Below, one piece after another: positions 1 through 9,368 of a stretch of 28,125 bases of DNA; within the stretch, counting starts at the first letter, position 1, and every line of letters begins with the position of its first letter. Below the pieces are notes generated by a model. The model was not told the DNA's origin. It did not search any database and saw only the letters and a program-made list of their open reading frames with translations. The stretch covers positions 1,431,189 through 1,459,313 of the forward strand of contig NZ_CP024866.1 in assembly GCF_004136015.1 (NCBI RefSeq). The letters are read 5' to 3'. The position numbers and the translations under genes were made by a program. The DNA is from Pseudomonas sp. ACM7 (lineage in GTDB: Bacteria > Pseudomonadota > Gammaproteobacteria > Pseudomonadales > Pseudomonadaceae).

Positions 1-252
1 ATCGACAACAACGCGGCGGAGCGCGCGATAAAGCCGTTTGTAATCGGGCGCAAGGCATGGCTGTTCAGCGACACGCCCAAGGGTGCCACCGCCAGTGCGC
101 AGATCTACAGTTTGGTCGAGACCGCCAAGGTCAACGGCCAGGAGCCTTATACGTGGCTGCGCCACGTACTGGAAAGACTACCGCAGGCACAATCGGTTGG
201 GGACTACGAAGCCTTGCTGCCATGGAACTGCTCGCCAGAGATGCCACGGTAA
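1..252 (+). pseudogene. IS66-family transposase (TnpC), C-terminal end, cut by window edge
   Basis: The reading frame is open from base 1 and stops at 250-252, giving 83 residues. It begins [20 protein letters not shown] and continues [23 protein letters not shown], then ends near LLPWN. This is the conserved tail of IS66-type DDE transposases: the DNN-AERAI block holds the last catalytic acidic region, and YSL-ETAK and LLPWN are family signatures. The rest of the gene lies outside the window, so it cannot be said whether the element is intact. The bases after the stop (about 279-297, ending GGTTAC) could be a degenerate right inverted repeat, since IS66 ends usually finish in TTAC. That boundary is a guess. 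Confidence 0.85.
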
Positions 253-365
253 ACGACTGCCTCATCTTGAGGTAGGTGTAGTTCGTGGATCGGTTACGGA
301 AGTTTCCTTCAAGTTGTAGCGGTTTTCATGAACTGGTGCGAAATGAGTTCTATCGATAGTCTTTG

Positions 366-393
366 CCCTGTCACTGCAAATTCAGTGACAGGG
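366..393 (+). repeat. Perfect 11-bp hairpin at the head of the structured leader
   Basis: CCCTGTCACTG (366-376) and CAGTGACAGGG (383-393) are perfect reverse complements around a 6-nt loop. No T-run follows, so it is not a convincing intrinsic terminator. It abuts the nested structure that starts at 393 and may be the first stem of the same RNA. Confidence 0.7.
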
Positions 394-598
394 CGTGGAA
401 GCCCTTCTATCGTTAGGCGCATCAAGCGCCACCAGTTCGGCGTTTTTTATCGTCTGTGTTTTATGGTGGCTGTGCGCGGGGCGCTTTCGAGTGCGCCGGG
501 TGCCTAACGTCCCGGTCTTCCACACCTGCGTACAGCCGCCACCCATTGCGTGGAAGCGATTTCTGGCGGCGTCAATCCATACGTTAGGACTAAAATCG
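366..598 (+). ncRNA. Candidate structured leader RNA, C4-antisense-like RBS switch
   Basis: This gene-free stretch holds nested complementarity. GTGGAAG 395-401 pairs with CTTCCAC 517-523, and CGTTAGGC 411-418 pairs with GCCTAACG 502-509. Two inner stems fit inside: GCCACC 428-433 with GGTGGC 465-470, and GGCGC 480-484 with GCGCC 493-497. Together they would form a three-way junction. The 5' strand is repeated downstream: GCGTGGAAGC occurs at 393-402 and 548-557, CGTTAGG at 411-417 and 582-588. The middle strand (503-523) can therefore pair with either copy, and the downstream copy contains the Shine-Dalgarno of the gene at 599. Two short complementary blocks covering a ribosome binding site is how C4 RNA of phages P1/P7 works. 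The assignment to C4 is inference. CGCC...GGCG followed by T6 at 443-448 could be a weak terminator inside the leader. Confidence 0.5.
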
Positions 599-922
599 AT
601 GAAAACACTTCACCCCGATCCACCCTACATAAAACCAACCCCCCATCCCCAAAACCGCTTCATGGCCCTCACCAGCAATTGCGACGATATGCCAACCCTG
701 TTCGTCGACACCCAAGCGCCGCTGGATGTTTTGTATGACGCTGCCAGCTACCGAATTCGCGCCGTCACCCAAGTGATGGAGAACTTGTCCATGCGCGGTT
801 CGATCGAGTGTCAGTCCTTCATTCTTAGTGATTTTGCTTTGCTCTGTGCCATTCCGTTACGGGATGGGTGTGATGTGCTGGATGTGTTAGGGCGACGATT
901 GAAGGCCCGGCCTTCGGAGTAG
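599..922 (+). CDS. DUF6124/DUF3077-like small Pseudomonas protein
   Basis: This is a 107-residue protein beginning MKTLHPDPP. The start is set by TAGGA (585-589), nine bases before the ATG at 599; upstream in-frame codons fall in the structured leader. The short N-terminal K-x-x-PDPP stretch and the following LFVDTQAPLDVLYDAASY segment, which reads like the usual sequence leading into a two-helix core (…ALxxASxLL…), resemble the small DUF6124/DUF3077 proteins found in many copies in pseudomonads. Their function is unknown. The C-terminal half (FILSDFALLCAIPLRDGCDVLD) is less typical than usual, so family membership is a recognition by eye. No signal peptide or membrane segment is seen. Its position beside an IS66 remnant and behind a C4-like leader suggests a mobile or phage-derived origin. 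Confidence 0.65.
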   Translation: MKTLHPDPPYIKPTPHPQNRFMALTSNCDDMPTLFVDTQAPLDVLYDAASYRIRAVTQVMENLSMRGSIECQSFILSDFALLCAIPLRDGCDVLDVLGRRLKARPSE

Positions 923-930
923 TGCCGGAC

Positions 931-992
931 GCTTGCTCGCGATGGCATTTTCGGGAACGCCAAAAGCATCGCGAGCAAGCTCGCTCCCACAG
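931..992. repeat. REP palindrome pair (GCGAGCAAGC family)
   Basis: CTTGCTCGCGATGGC at 932-946 faces GC-ATCGCGAGCAAG at 965-979, followed by CTCGCTCCCACAG. This is the common pseudomonad REP sequence in inverted pair form. It lies between the convergent DUF6124-like gene and the end of the PTS operon, where it may also act as a bidirectional terminator or mRNA-stabilising hairpin. Confidence 0.85.
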
Positions 993-1000
993 GGTTGTGT

Positions 1001-1291
1001 TTATGCCTGGAGACCAGTGATCAGATGCACCACCCCGTCATCCAGCCTCATGACTCCCGGCACACCTGCCCTACTTAAAGCCTGCCGATCCATCCGCCCC
1101 ACATCCCGCAACTCCACGCGAACCCGGGTCAGTGCCACCGGCTGCTGCGACTTGAGGTTATCCACACCGCCCAACGCCGCCACTACATTCGCAGGCAAAC
1201 CGGAAACAGACTGAGCAACCACTTTCGGCTCATCCACGATCAGGTCCGGGGTCAACGCTTTCCAGAACGCCCGCTGCATTTTCTCGAACAT
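1001..1291 (-). CDS. Small EIIB-like PTS protein without the phosphorylation cysteine
   Basis: This 96-residue protein has the fold signature of glucose/sucrose-type EIIB: VVAALGGVDNL at 37-46, TRVRVELRD at 55-63, AGVPGVMRLDDGVVHLITG at 75-93. In functional EIIB the strand before TRLRV carries the catalytic cysteine (ACxTRLR). Here the segment reads PVALTRVRV and the position holds alanine (about residue 53); there is no cysteine anywhere in the protein. It starts two bases after the stop of the EIIA-HPr-EI gene, so it is the last gene of the trehalose operon and translationally close to it. It cannot be a normal phosphocarrier. A role as a structural or regulatory partner, or decay after TreP supplied its own EIIB, are both possible. 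Confidence 0.8.
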   Translation of the reverse strand: MFEKMQRAFWKALTPDLIVDEPKVVAQSVSGLPANVVAALGGVDNLKSQQPVALTRVRVELRDVGRMDRQALSRAGVPGVMRLDDGVVHLITGLQA

Positions 1292-1293
1292 GC

Positions 1294-3828
1294 TCAGTTC
1301 TCCAGTACCAGTGAAGTATCGACCGTTGCCTCGTGATACAGCCGCAACGCCTCACGCACTTGCTCAGCGCTTTCCAGGCCCAGCACCTGTTGGGCGATGG
1401 CCTGGCAGTCCCCCAGATCCACTTCGCGAACCGCCGCTTTGATCGCCGGAATCAGCGGCACGCTCACCGACAGTTCATCCACCCCAAGTCCCAGCAACAA
1501 CGGCACCGCCAGCGTTTCCGAAGCCATGGCGCCGCACACACCGACCCATTTGCCATGGGCGTGGGCGGCCTTCACGGTGCTGGCAATCAAACGCAGCACC
1601 GACGGATGAAAGCTGTCGGCCTGACTGGCCAGGCGCGGGTGATCGCGGTCCATGGCCAGGGTGTATTGGGTCAGGTCGTTGGTGCCGATCGAGAAGAAAT
1701 CCACTTCAGGCGCAAACAGGTCGGCCATCAGGGCCGCTGCCGGCACTTCGATCATGATCCCCAGCTTCGGCAATTCTGTGAGGCCCAATGCCAGCGCCTC
1801 TTCCTCAAGCAGCTGCCGGGCCCGTCGCAACTCCGACAGCTGCGCGACCATGGGCAACATGATGTGAAGACGGGCCAGCCCGGCGCTGCTCAGGATCGCT
1901 TTGAACTGATCGCGCAACAGCTGCGGGCGCTCCAGACACAAACGAATTCCGCGCATACCGAGGAACGGGTTGGTTTCGCTGTCCATCGGCACGTAGGCCA
2001 ACGGTTTGTCGCCGCCGACATCCAGTGTGCGCACCACCAGATTGCGCGCCGGCCCCAGGGCGCGGGCGATGGCGCTGTAGGTGGATGCCTGTTCGTCATG
2101 GCTCGGCGCATGATTGCGATCCAGATAAAGAAACTCCGAACGCAGCAATCCGACGCCCTCGCCTCCCAGTGCCATGGCCTGCTCCGCTTCAGCCAGCGAG
2201 GCGATGTTGGCCGTCACTTCAACGTGGTGTCCATCGCGGGTACAAGCCGCCAGCGCAGCGTGCGCCAACTCATGTTGATGGCGCTTCTGCTGGCGCTGGC
2301 GATTGGCTTGCAGTTGCTCGATGGCCGCCAGATCCGGGTCCAGATGCAGCTCGCCCTTGTCGGCGTCGAGCAACACTTGAGTGCCATTGGCCAGCCCCAG
2401 CACCTGAACGGGCAACCCGCAGATCGCCGGCAAACCGGACGCACGCGCGAGGATCGCGACGTGGCTCGTAGCGCCGCCAGCGACCGTGGCGAAACCCAGT
2501 ACCTTGCGGGTATCGAGCCCGGCGGTCTGTGACGGCGTCAGTTGTTCGGCGATCAGGATCGCCCCTTCAGGCAGCTCCATCGCCTGATCCTGTACGCCAA
2601 GGATCAGCTTGAGCACTCGCTGGCCGACATCGGCCAGGTCCGCCGCCCGCTCCGCCAGCAAGGCATTGCCCAGGCTTTTGAACAAGGTTGCCGCCGACTC
2701 GGTGGCCGCGCGCCAAGCAAATCCGGCGCTTTTGCCTTCGTCGATCAGCACGTGAGCCACTTCCAACAAACCCGGGTCTTCGAGCAGTTCCTGGTGAGCC
2801 TTGAAGATGTCTGCCTGCGCGCTGCCAATGGCGTTATCACGCAACTGTTGCAGGGCCACCAACGCCTCGGCCAAGCCGCGGGACAGATGATCACGCTCAA
2901 CCAGCGGTGTGGCGCCGAGTTCATTCACTTCCAGGGGTTGTTCGGCTATCTGCACCACTTGGCCAAACGCCGATCCTGCCGATGCGCACACCCCACGCAA
3001 CACCGTCAGCGATGAGGCCTCAATCGCCTTCGCCTCAACCTGCGCCGAGGTCGCCACCGTTTCACCGCATCCACTCACCAGCAGTTCGGCCAGCGTCTTG
3101 ATCGCCGCTTCAGCATCCGGACCGGCCGCGCTGACTTGCACAACATCACCGTGCCCCGTCTGCAACGCCATGATCGCCACCAGGGATTTCGCGTTCGCAC
3201 TTTCCTGCTGTTTATGCAGGTAAATGCTCGCCGAAAAACCTTTCGCCGCCTGGGCGAACACCGCTGCCGGTCGAGCGTGTAAACCGTTCGGATTGGCCAG
3301 TGTCACTGGTTTGGAAAACAGTGCTTCGCCCTGTTCCGGCACTGGCTCATCCGTTGCCTGCTCGATGGGCTGCAAACTCAGTAGCGGCTGGCCACTGTCT
3401 ACCAAACCCGTTTCCGGCGTCAGCCAAGTGAAGGGCTCGCCACTGACCACCAGCATCAACGTCAGCAGGCTGCGGGCATTCAATGCAACAAAATCGGCAT
3501 CGAACTCGATCAGCGACTGCCCGACGTCAACCTGCTCGCCCTCCTCCACCAACCGCGTGAAACCCTTTCCCGCCAGGTTCACCGTGTCGAGGCCAATGTG
3601 CATCAACACCTGCACGCCGTTTTCGTCGGTGATGCTGACTGCATGCCCGCTGGCCTGCACATTGCTGACAACCCCTGCCAGCGGCGCGCACAACGTCGTT
3701 GAAGTCGGATCGATGCACAGGCCATCGCCTATCACGCGGCTGGAAAACACCGGATCGGGCACGAGGTCCAGTGGCATCAATACGCCGGACAGGGGCGCGT
3801 GCAATTGCAATTGTTGGGGTGTGGCCAT
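1294..3828 (-). CDS. Fused PTS EIIA(Glc-type)-HPr-enzyme I protein
   Basis: This 844-residue cytoplasmic phosphotransferase takes phosphate from PEP and passes it internally to an EIIB. Domains in order: EIIA of the glucose type at about 5-150 (H62 and H77 in LMHIGLDTVNL), HPr at about 172-257 (H184 in NPNGLHARPA), enzyme I at about 275-844 (H456 in GGATSHVAIL, R600, GTND at 715-718, C765 in GVCGAMA). All key residues are present. An in-frame codon at 3900 is further upstream, but the ATG at 3828 is preceded by AGGTGA and gives the expected EIIA N-terminus. The same fusion type serves N-acetylglucosamine in P. aeruginosa (NagF). Here the neighbours are treP, treC and a porin, so trehalose is the likely substrate, probably delivered to TreP EIIB at C28. 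Confidence 0.93.
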   Translation of the reverse strand: MATPQQLQLHAPLSGVLMPLDLVPDPVFSSRVIGDGLCIDPTSTTLCAPLAGVVSNVQASGHAVSITDENGVQVLMHIGLDTVNLAGKGFTRLVEEGEQVDVGQSLIEFDADFVALNARSLLTLMLVVSGEPFTWLTPETGLVDSGQPLLSLQPIEQATDEPVPEQGEALFSKPVTLANPNGLHARPAAVFAQAAKGFSASIYLHKQQESANAKSLVAIMALQTGHGDVVQVSAAGPDAEAAIKTLAELLVSGCGETVATSAQVEAKAIEASSLTVLRGVCASAGSAFGQVVQIAEQPLEVNELGATPLVERDHLSRGLAEALVALQQLRDNAIGSAQADIFKAHQELLEDPGLLEVAHVLIDEGKSAGFAWRAATESAATLFKSLGNALLAERAADLADVGQRVLKLILGVQDQAMELPEGAILIAEQLTPSQTAGLDTRKVLGFATVAGGATSHVAILARASGLPAICGLPVQVLGLANGTQVLLDADKGELHLDPDLAAIEQLQANRQRQQKRHQHELAHAALAACTRDGHHVEVTANIASLAEAEQAMALGGEGVGLLRSEFLYLDRNHAPSHDEQASTYSAIARALGPARNLVVRTLDVGGDKPLAYVPMDSETNPFLGMRGIRLCLERPQLLRDQFKAILSSAGLARLHIMLPMVAQLSELRRARQLLEEEALALGLTELPKLGIMIEVPAAALMADLFAPEVDFFSIGTNDLTQYTLAMDRDHPRLASQADSFHPSVLRLIASTVKAAHAHGKWVGVCGAMASETLAVPLLLGLGVDELSVSVPLIPAIKAAVREVDLGDCQAIAQQVLGLESAEQVREALRLYHEATVDTSLVLEN

Positions 3829-3890
3829 GACGTCACCTGCTGTTTTGTTCTTTGAAGTGCCGATGGAGCGCGAGGCTCCGACAGCATCGC

Positions 3891-5117
<1,227 letters not shown>

Positions 5118-5220
5118 CTACCCCATTATTTTTATTGTGTGCAGCGGCAAAATCGGCGCGCAAAACTCCCCCGCGCAGCGTTCTGCGTATTTTTTTGAGT
5201 CGGTGTTTTTTTGCGGTCGA

Positions 5221-6867
5221 TCAGTCGGTCATATGCAGCACGAACGACTCATAAGGCCGTAGGAGGACCTGACTATTTCGCACCGGACTGTCCGGGTAAT
5301 TACTGATGACCAGACGTTGGGCCATGGTTTCGCTGATCACTTCCTCCGGAAGGTCGACTTCGCATGGCGTGCCGTAGAAGTTGTTCAGCACCAGCAACCG
5401 TTCACCCCTACCCTCACGCACGTACGCCCAGATTTGCGTGTGCTCGGGCAACAGTTGCCGGTAGATACCATCGGACATCAGCGCCTCAGTGCGACGCAAG
5501 GCGATCAACTGACGGTAGTGATGCAGCACCGAATCCGGATCATCGAGCTGAGCGGCAACGTTGATCTGCTCGGCGTTCGCCGGCACCCCGATCCACGGCT
5601 CGACAGCGCTGAAACCCGCGTTGGGCTCGGCGTTCCAGTGCATCGGCGTACGGCCGTTGTCCCGGGACTTCTGCATGATCGCCGCCATGTTGTCGGCATC
5701 GCTCGCACCCGCCTCGCGCTTGAGCCGGAAGATGTTCAGCGTCTCGACATCGCGGTACTGATCAATGTGATCGAAGCCCGGATTGGTCATGCCCAGTTCC
5801 TCGCCCTGGTACACGAACGGCGTGCCCTGGAGGAAATGCAGCGCTGTGCCGAGCATCTTCGCCGAGAGCACCCGATACTCGCCGTCATGGCCAAACCGCG
5901 AGACCACCCGTGGCTGGTCATGGTTACACCAGAACAGCGCATTCCAGCCACCGCCGGCCTGCATGCCGGTTTGCCAGTCGGAGAGAATGCGCTTGAGTTC
6001 GAGGAAGTCGAAGTCGGCACGAATCCACTTCTGCAGGTTCGGGTAATCGACCTTCAGGTGATGGAAGTTGAAGGTCATCGACAGCTCTTTCGAGTCCGGT
6101 CGCGAGTAGCGGATGCAGTGTTCCAGGCTGGTGGAGGACATCTCGCCGACGTTAATCAGGTCATGGCCTTCGAAGACTTCGCGGTGCATTTGCTGCAAGT
6201 ACTCATGCACGTTCGGGCCATCGGTGTAGAAACGTCGACCGTCGGTGTTGTCCTCGGGGAAGTCCGCCGGTTTGGAGATCAGGTTGATGACGTCCAGACG
6301 GAACCCGCCTACTCCCTTGTCGCGCCAGAAACACATCATCTTGAAGACTTCGGCACGCACCTTTGGGTTATCCCAGTTCAGGTCGGCCTGAGTGTGATCG
6401 AACAGGTGCAGGTAATACTGACCGGTCTGGGCTTCATACTCCCAGGCCGAACCGCCGAACTTGGATTCCCAGTTGTTCGGCTGGTCGCGCCAGATATAGA
6501 AATCCCGGTACGGGTTGTCGAGGCTGCTGCGGGCTTGCTGGAACCAGGTGTTCTCGATGGAGGTGTGGTTGACCACGATATCGAGCATCAACTTGATCCC
6601 GCGCTTGCCGGCTTCGGCGATCAGCAACTCGCAATCGGCCATGGTCCCGTAGCTCGGGTCGATGGCGTAGTAGTCGCTGATGTCGTAGCCGTTGTCGCGC
6701 TGGGGCGAGCGCAGGAACGGCGTGATCCACAGGCAATCGACACCCAGCCAGTGCAGGTAATCGAGCTTGGCGACAACGCCAAGCAAATCACCCGTGGGGT
6801 TGCCGGCGTGGCTGTGAAAACTCTTCGGGTAGATCTGGTAGATCACCGAACGTTGCCAGTCTTGCAT
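5221..6867 (-). CDS. treC: Trehalose-6-phosphate hydrolase (GH13)
   Basis: This 548-residue cytoplasmic enzyme splits trehalose-6-phosphate into glucose and glucose-6-phosphate. Glycoside hydrolase 13 motifs are all visible: DIVVNH at 96-101, GFRLDVINLI at 188-197 with nucleophile D192, E242 in NVGEMSS as acid/base, and NHDQPR at 315-320 with D317. The N-terminus WQRSVIYQIYPKSF is standard for oligo-1,6-glucosidase/TreC proteins, and the length fits. The start at 6867 has AAGGA upstream; longer frames run into the REP palindrome and are rejected. Oligo-1,6-glucosidases are close relatives, but the PTS context points to the phosphorylated substrate. Some Pseudomonas annotations call it treA. 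Confidence 0.93.
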   Translation of the reverse strand: MQDWQRSVIYQIYPKSFHSHAGNPTGDLLGVVAKLDYLHWLGVDCLWITPFLRSPQRDNGYDISDYYAIDPSYGTMADCELLIAEAGKRGIKLMLDIVVNHTSIENTWFQQARSSLDNPYRDFYIWRDQPNNWESKFGGSAWEYEAQTGQYYLHLFDHTQADLNWDNPKVRAEVFKMMCFWRDKGVGGFRLDVINLISKPADFPEDNTDGRRFYTDGPNVHEYLQQMHREVFEGHDLINVGEMSSTSLEHCIRYSRPDSKELSMTFNFHHLKVDYPNLQKWIRADFDFLELKRILSDWQTGMQAGGGWNALFWCNHDQPRVVSRFGHDGEYRVLSAKMLGTALHFLQGTPFVYQGEELGMTNPGFDHIDQYRDVETLNIFRLKREAGASDADNMAAIMQKSRDNGRTPMHWNAEPNAGFSAVEPWIGVPANAEQINVAAQLDDPDSVLHHYRQLIALRRTEALMSDGIYRQLLPEHTQIWAYVREGRGERLLVLNNFYGTPCEVDLPEEVISETMAQRLVISNYPDSPVRNSQVLLRPYESFVLHMTD

Positions 6868-6910
6868 GGCGGATTCCTTCAATAAGTTTTGTACGGGCCT
6901 TGAGGGCCTC

Positions 6911-6974
6911 ATCGCGAGCAAGCTCGCTCCCACAGTTGATCGCATTCCAATGTGGGAGCGAGCTTGCTCGCGAT
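6911..6974. repeat. REP pair inside the tre operon
   Basis: ATCGCGAGCAAGCTCGCTCC (6911-6930) is mirrored by the complementary arm ending at 6974 (GGGAGCGAGCTTGCTCGCGAT), around a loop near TTGATCGCATTCCAA. It fills the 116-bp gap between treP and treC. Such hairpins between genes commonly change the stability of the mRNA on either side. Confidence 0.88.
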
Positions 6975-6983
6975 AGCGATCTA

Positions 6984-8426
6984 TCAGGCGACCCGATAGC
7001 CAGGCCGAACAATCTTCATGCTCAACCCACAGGTCAGAACAAACGGCACGACCATGGCAATCACCATCCCGATCACGAACATCGGAATGAACTGCGGAAT
7101 GATCGAGATAAAACCGGGCAAGCCGCCGACGCCGATTGCCGAGGCCTGGACCTTGTTCAGCGACAGGAAAATGCAGCCCAGGGCCGAACCGATCAGGGCT
7201 GCGTAGAACGGAAATTTGTAGCGCAGGTTGACCCCGAACATGGCCGGTTCGGTGATGCCGAAATAAGCGGAAATCGCCGAGGTCGAGGCCATGCTTTTAT
7301 CCCGCACGTTGCGGGTCATGTAGAACACCGCCAGTGCCGCGCTGCCCTGGGCAAGGTTAGACATGACGATCATCGGCCAGATGAAGGTGCCGCCCTGGGT
7401 GGAGATCAGCTGCAAGTCGACCGCGAGAAACATGTGGTGCATGCCGGTGATCACCAGCGGCGCGTAGAGCAAACCGAAAATCGCCCCGCCGACCATCGGC
7501 GCCAGGTCGAACAGCATGACCACGCCTTCGGTGATGAGAATCCCCAGATGACGGGTCACCGGGCCGATCACCGCCAGCGCCAGCACGCCGGTCACAACGA
7601 TGGTAGTGATCGGCACCACCAGCAATTGCACCGCGTTTGGCACCCGCGCCCGCAGCCATTTCTCGATGACGCTCATCACATAAGCCGCCATCAGGATCGG
7701 CAGGATCTGCCCTTGGTAACCGACCTTCTCGATCTGGAACAACCCCAGGATGTCGAAGTACGGCAGGCTCTGCCCGTCCAGCCCGGCCACCGCTTTGCCG
7801 TAGTTCCAGGCATTGAGCAGGTCGGGGTGGACAAGCATCAGGCCGAGCACGATGCCAAGGATTTCGCTACCGCCAAACCGTTTGGCCGCCGACCAGCCCA
7901 CCAGCGCCGGGAGGAACACAAACGAGGTGTTGGCCATGAGGTTGATCAGGCTCCAGAGCCCGTCAAGCTTCGGATAGGCGTCCAGCAGGGTCTTGCCCTC
8001 GATGAACATGCCCTTGGCGCCGATCAGGTTGTTGATGCCCATCAGCAGGCCCGCAATGATCAACGCCGGGAGGATTGGCATGAAGACGTCGGAAAACACC
8101 CGCACCAGGCGCTGCATCGCGTTGATCTTGTCGGCGCTTTTTTGTTTAACGTCGGCGATGGTTGAAGCCGCAAGACCGGTTTGACGGCGTAGCTCTGCGT
8201 AAACCTTTTCGACTTCACCGGGGCCGATGACCACCTGGAACAGGCCGCCGGTGAAGAACGAGCCTTTGACCAGATCGATCTGGTTCAACGTGGCGCTGTC
8301 GACCAGGCTCGGGTCCTTGAGGGCCAGGCGCAGGCGGGTGACGCAGTGCGCGGCCTGCTCGAGGTTGGCGCTGCCACCGAGGCTTTGCAGCAGCTCGCTG
8401 GCGATATTCGGATAGTCGTGGCTCAT
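6984..8426 (-). CDS. treP: PTS trehalose-specific EIIBC permease
   Basis: This 480-residue inner-membrane protein imports trehalose as trehalose-6-phosphate. EIIB occupies about residues 1-85 with the phosphorylated cysteine C28 in AAHCVTRLRL. EIIC follows from about 105, with some ten hydrophobic segments, the GMHHMFLAVD histidine region and the GITEPAMFGV motif typical of the sucrose/trehalose EIIC family. It carries no EIIA; the fused EIIA-HPr-EI gene of the same operon supplies it. The ATG at 8426 has AAGGAC in front; a longer frame to 8465 would enter the operator region. It is the first gene of the operon and faces treR across a 237-bp gap with two operators. Confidence 0.93.
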   Translation of the reverse strand: MSHDYPNIASELLQSLGGSANLEQAAHCVTRLRLALKDPSLVDSATLNQIDLVKGSFFTGGLFQVVIGPGEVEKVYAELRRQTGLAASTIADVKQKSADKINAMQRLVRVFSDVFMPILPALIIAGLLMGINNLIGAKGMFIEGKTLLDAYPKLDGLWSLINLMANTSFVFLPALVGWSAAKRFGGSEILGIVLGLMLVHPDLLNAWNYGKAVAGLDGQSLPYFDILGLFQIEKVGYQGQILPILMAAYVMSVIEKWLRARVPNAVQLLVVPITTIVVTGVLALAVIGPVTRHLGILITEGVVMLFDLAPMVGGAIFGLLYAPLVITGMHHMFLAVDLQLISTQGGTFIWPMIVMSNLAQGSAALAVFYMTRNVRDKSMASTSAISAYFGITEPAMFGVNLRYKFPFYAALIGSALGCIFLSLNKVQASAIGVGGLPGFISIIPQFIPMFVIGMVIAMVVPFVLTCGLSMKIVRPGYRVA

Positions 8427-8480
8427 GATTGTCCTTGCGCTGTAGTTTTTTGTTATTGGCAGCACGCCGAAACGAAAAGT

Positions 8481-8496
8481 ACTCGTCTGTACGAGT
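8481..8496. promoter_or_regulatory. Candidate TreR operator 1
   Basis: ACTCGTCTGTACGAGT is a palindrome with 6-bp half-sites (ACTCGT/ACGAGT) around CTGT. It fits the GT-Nx-AC pattern bound by HutC-type GntR regulators. It lies 55 bases from the treP start codon. Confidence 0.75.
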
Positions 8497-8506
8497 TAAA
8501 GCAACA

Positions 8507-8522
8507 ACTCGTACAGACGAGT
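8507..8522. promoter_or_regulatory. Candidate TreR operator 2
   Basis: ACTCGTACAGACGAGT is the exact reverse complement of operator 1. The two site centres are 26 bp apart, about two and a half helical turns. It lies 141 bases from the treR start, so one repressor could control both divergent genes. Confidence 0.75.
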
Positions 8523-8663
8523 TTGATTTTGTTTATCCTGAACCCGACCGGCGGCGACATTTCCTACCTCAAAAGTCAAAGAAACCTAACGCCGCATGGA
8601 CAAACCCCTACCCTGCCCTTAAGGTTCGAAACCTTGAGCACAGCGCGGTACAGAGCCATCACC

Positions 8664-9368
8664 ATGAGTAAATACAACCAGATCTACAGCGATCTGCTTG
8701 CCAGCATCACGACCGAACGTCTGGAACGCGGCGCGCGGTTGCCTTCTGAAACCGAACTGATGGACAGCTATCAGGCCAGCCGCGGCACTGTGCGCAAGGC
8801 CATCGAGCAATTGCAGGAGCGCGGTTTCGCTCAGAAGGTCCACGGCAAAGGCACGTTCGTGCTGTCGACCAACCCGATCGAATTCCAGTTGGGCGGCATC
8901 GTGAGTTTCCAGGAGACCTACCCGCGCCTGGGCAACGACGTCAGCACCGAAGTGGTCGAGTTCGCTCAGGTCCCGCTCGACGGCCCGCTGCTCGAACACA
9001 TCAAGGCCGAAGAAGGCAGCCTGATCACGCGGATCAAGCGCGTACGGCGGATCGACGGCAAACGCGTGATCCTGGATATCAACCATTTCGTCAGCGATGT
9101 GATTCCCGGCCTGTCCCGCGACATCGCCGAGCACTCGATCTACGCCTTCATCGAGCAAACCCTGCAGCTGCATATCAGCTACGCCCAGCGCACCATCGAA
9201 GCGGTGCCGCGAAGCAAGGACGACCAGCAACACCTGGACCTCGACGGCCAGAGCCATGTGATCGTGGTCAGCAACCAGACGTTTCTGCAGGATGGTCGGC
9301 AGTTCGAGTACACCGAATCACGGCATACGCTGGACAAGTTTTACTTTTCTGACATTGCACGACGCTGA
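8664..9368 (+). CDS. treR: GntR/HutC-family trehalose operon regulator
   Basis: This 234-residue DNA-binding protein has an N-terminal winged helix at about 3-70 (LERGARLPSETELMDSYQASRGTVRKAIEQLQERGF, the GntR signature) and a UTRA effector domain at about 90-230 (the FQETYPRLGNDVSTEVVEF entry segment and EYTESRHTLDKFYF end are typical). In other bacteria TreR senses trehalose-6-phosphate. Here that is inferred from divergent placement to treP and the two palindromes between them. The start at 8664 (MSKYNQIYSDLL) is the standard N-terminus; the frame upstream has no function. It is probably autoregulated, because both operators lie in its own upstream region. Confidence 0.93.
   Translation: MSKYNQIYSDLLASITTERLERGARLPSETELMDSYQASRGTVRKAIEQLQERGFAQKVHGKGTFVLSTNPIEFQLGGIVSFQETYPRLGNDVSTEVVEFAQVPLDGPLLEHIKAEEGSLITRIKRVRRIDGKRVILDINHFVSDVIPGLSRDIAEHSIYAFIEQTLQLHISYAQRTIEAVPRSKDDQQHLDLDGQSHVIVVSNQTFLQDGRQFEYTESRHTLDKFYFSDIARR

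Noticed and set aside
411..589. Integron attC-like pair (GTTAGGC at 412-418, GCCTAAC at 502-508, GTTAGGA at 583-589)
   Set aside because: The 502-589 interval has the right core words, but the inner L-box complementarity is poor, there is no cassette gene or integrase, and the words are better explained as pairing partners in the leader RNA.
7018..8165. Long plus-strand frames opposite treP rich in His, Gln and Asp
   Set aside because: The composition is the typical antisense read of hydrophobic membrane protein codons; treP is certain on the other strand.
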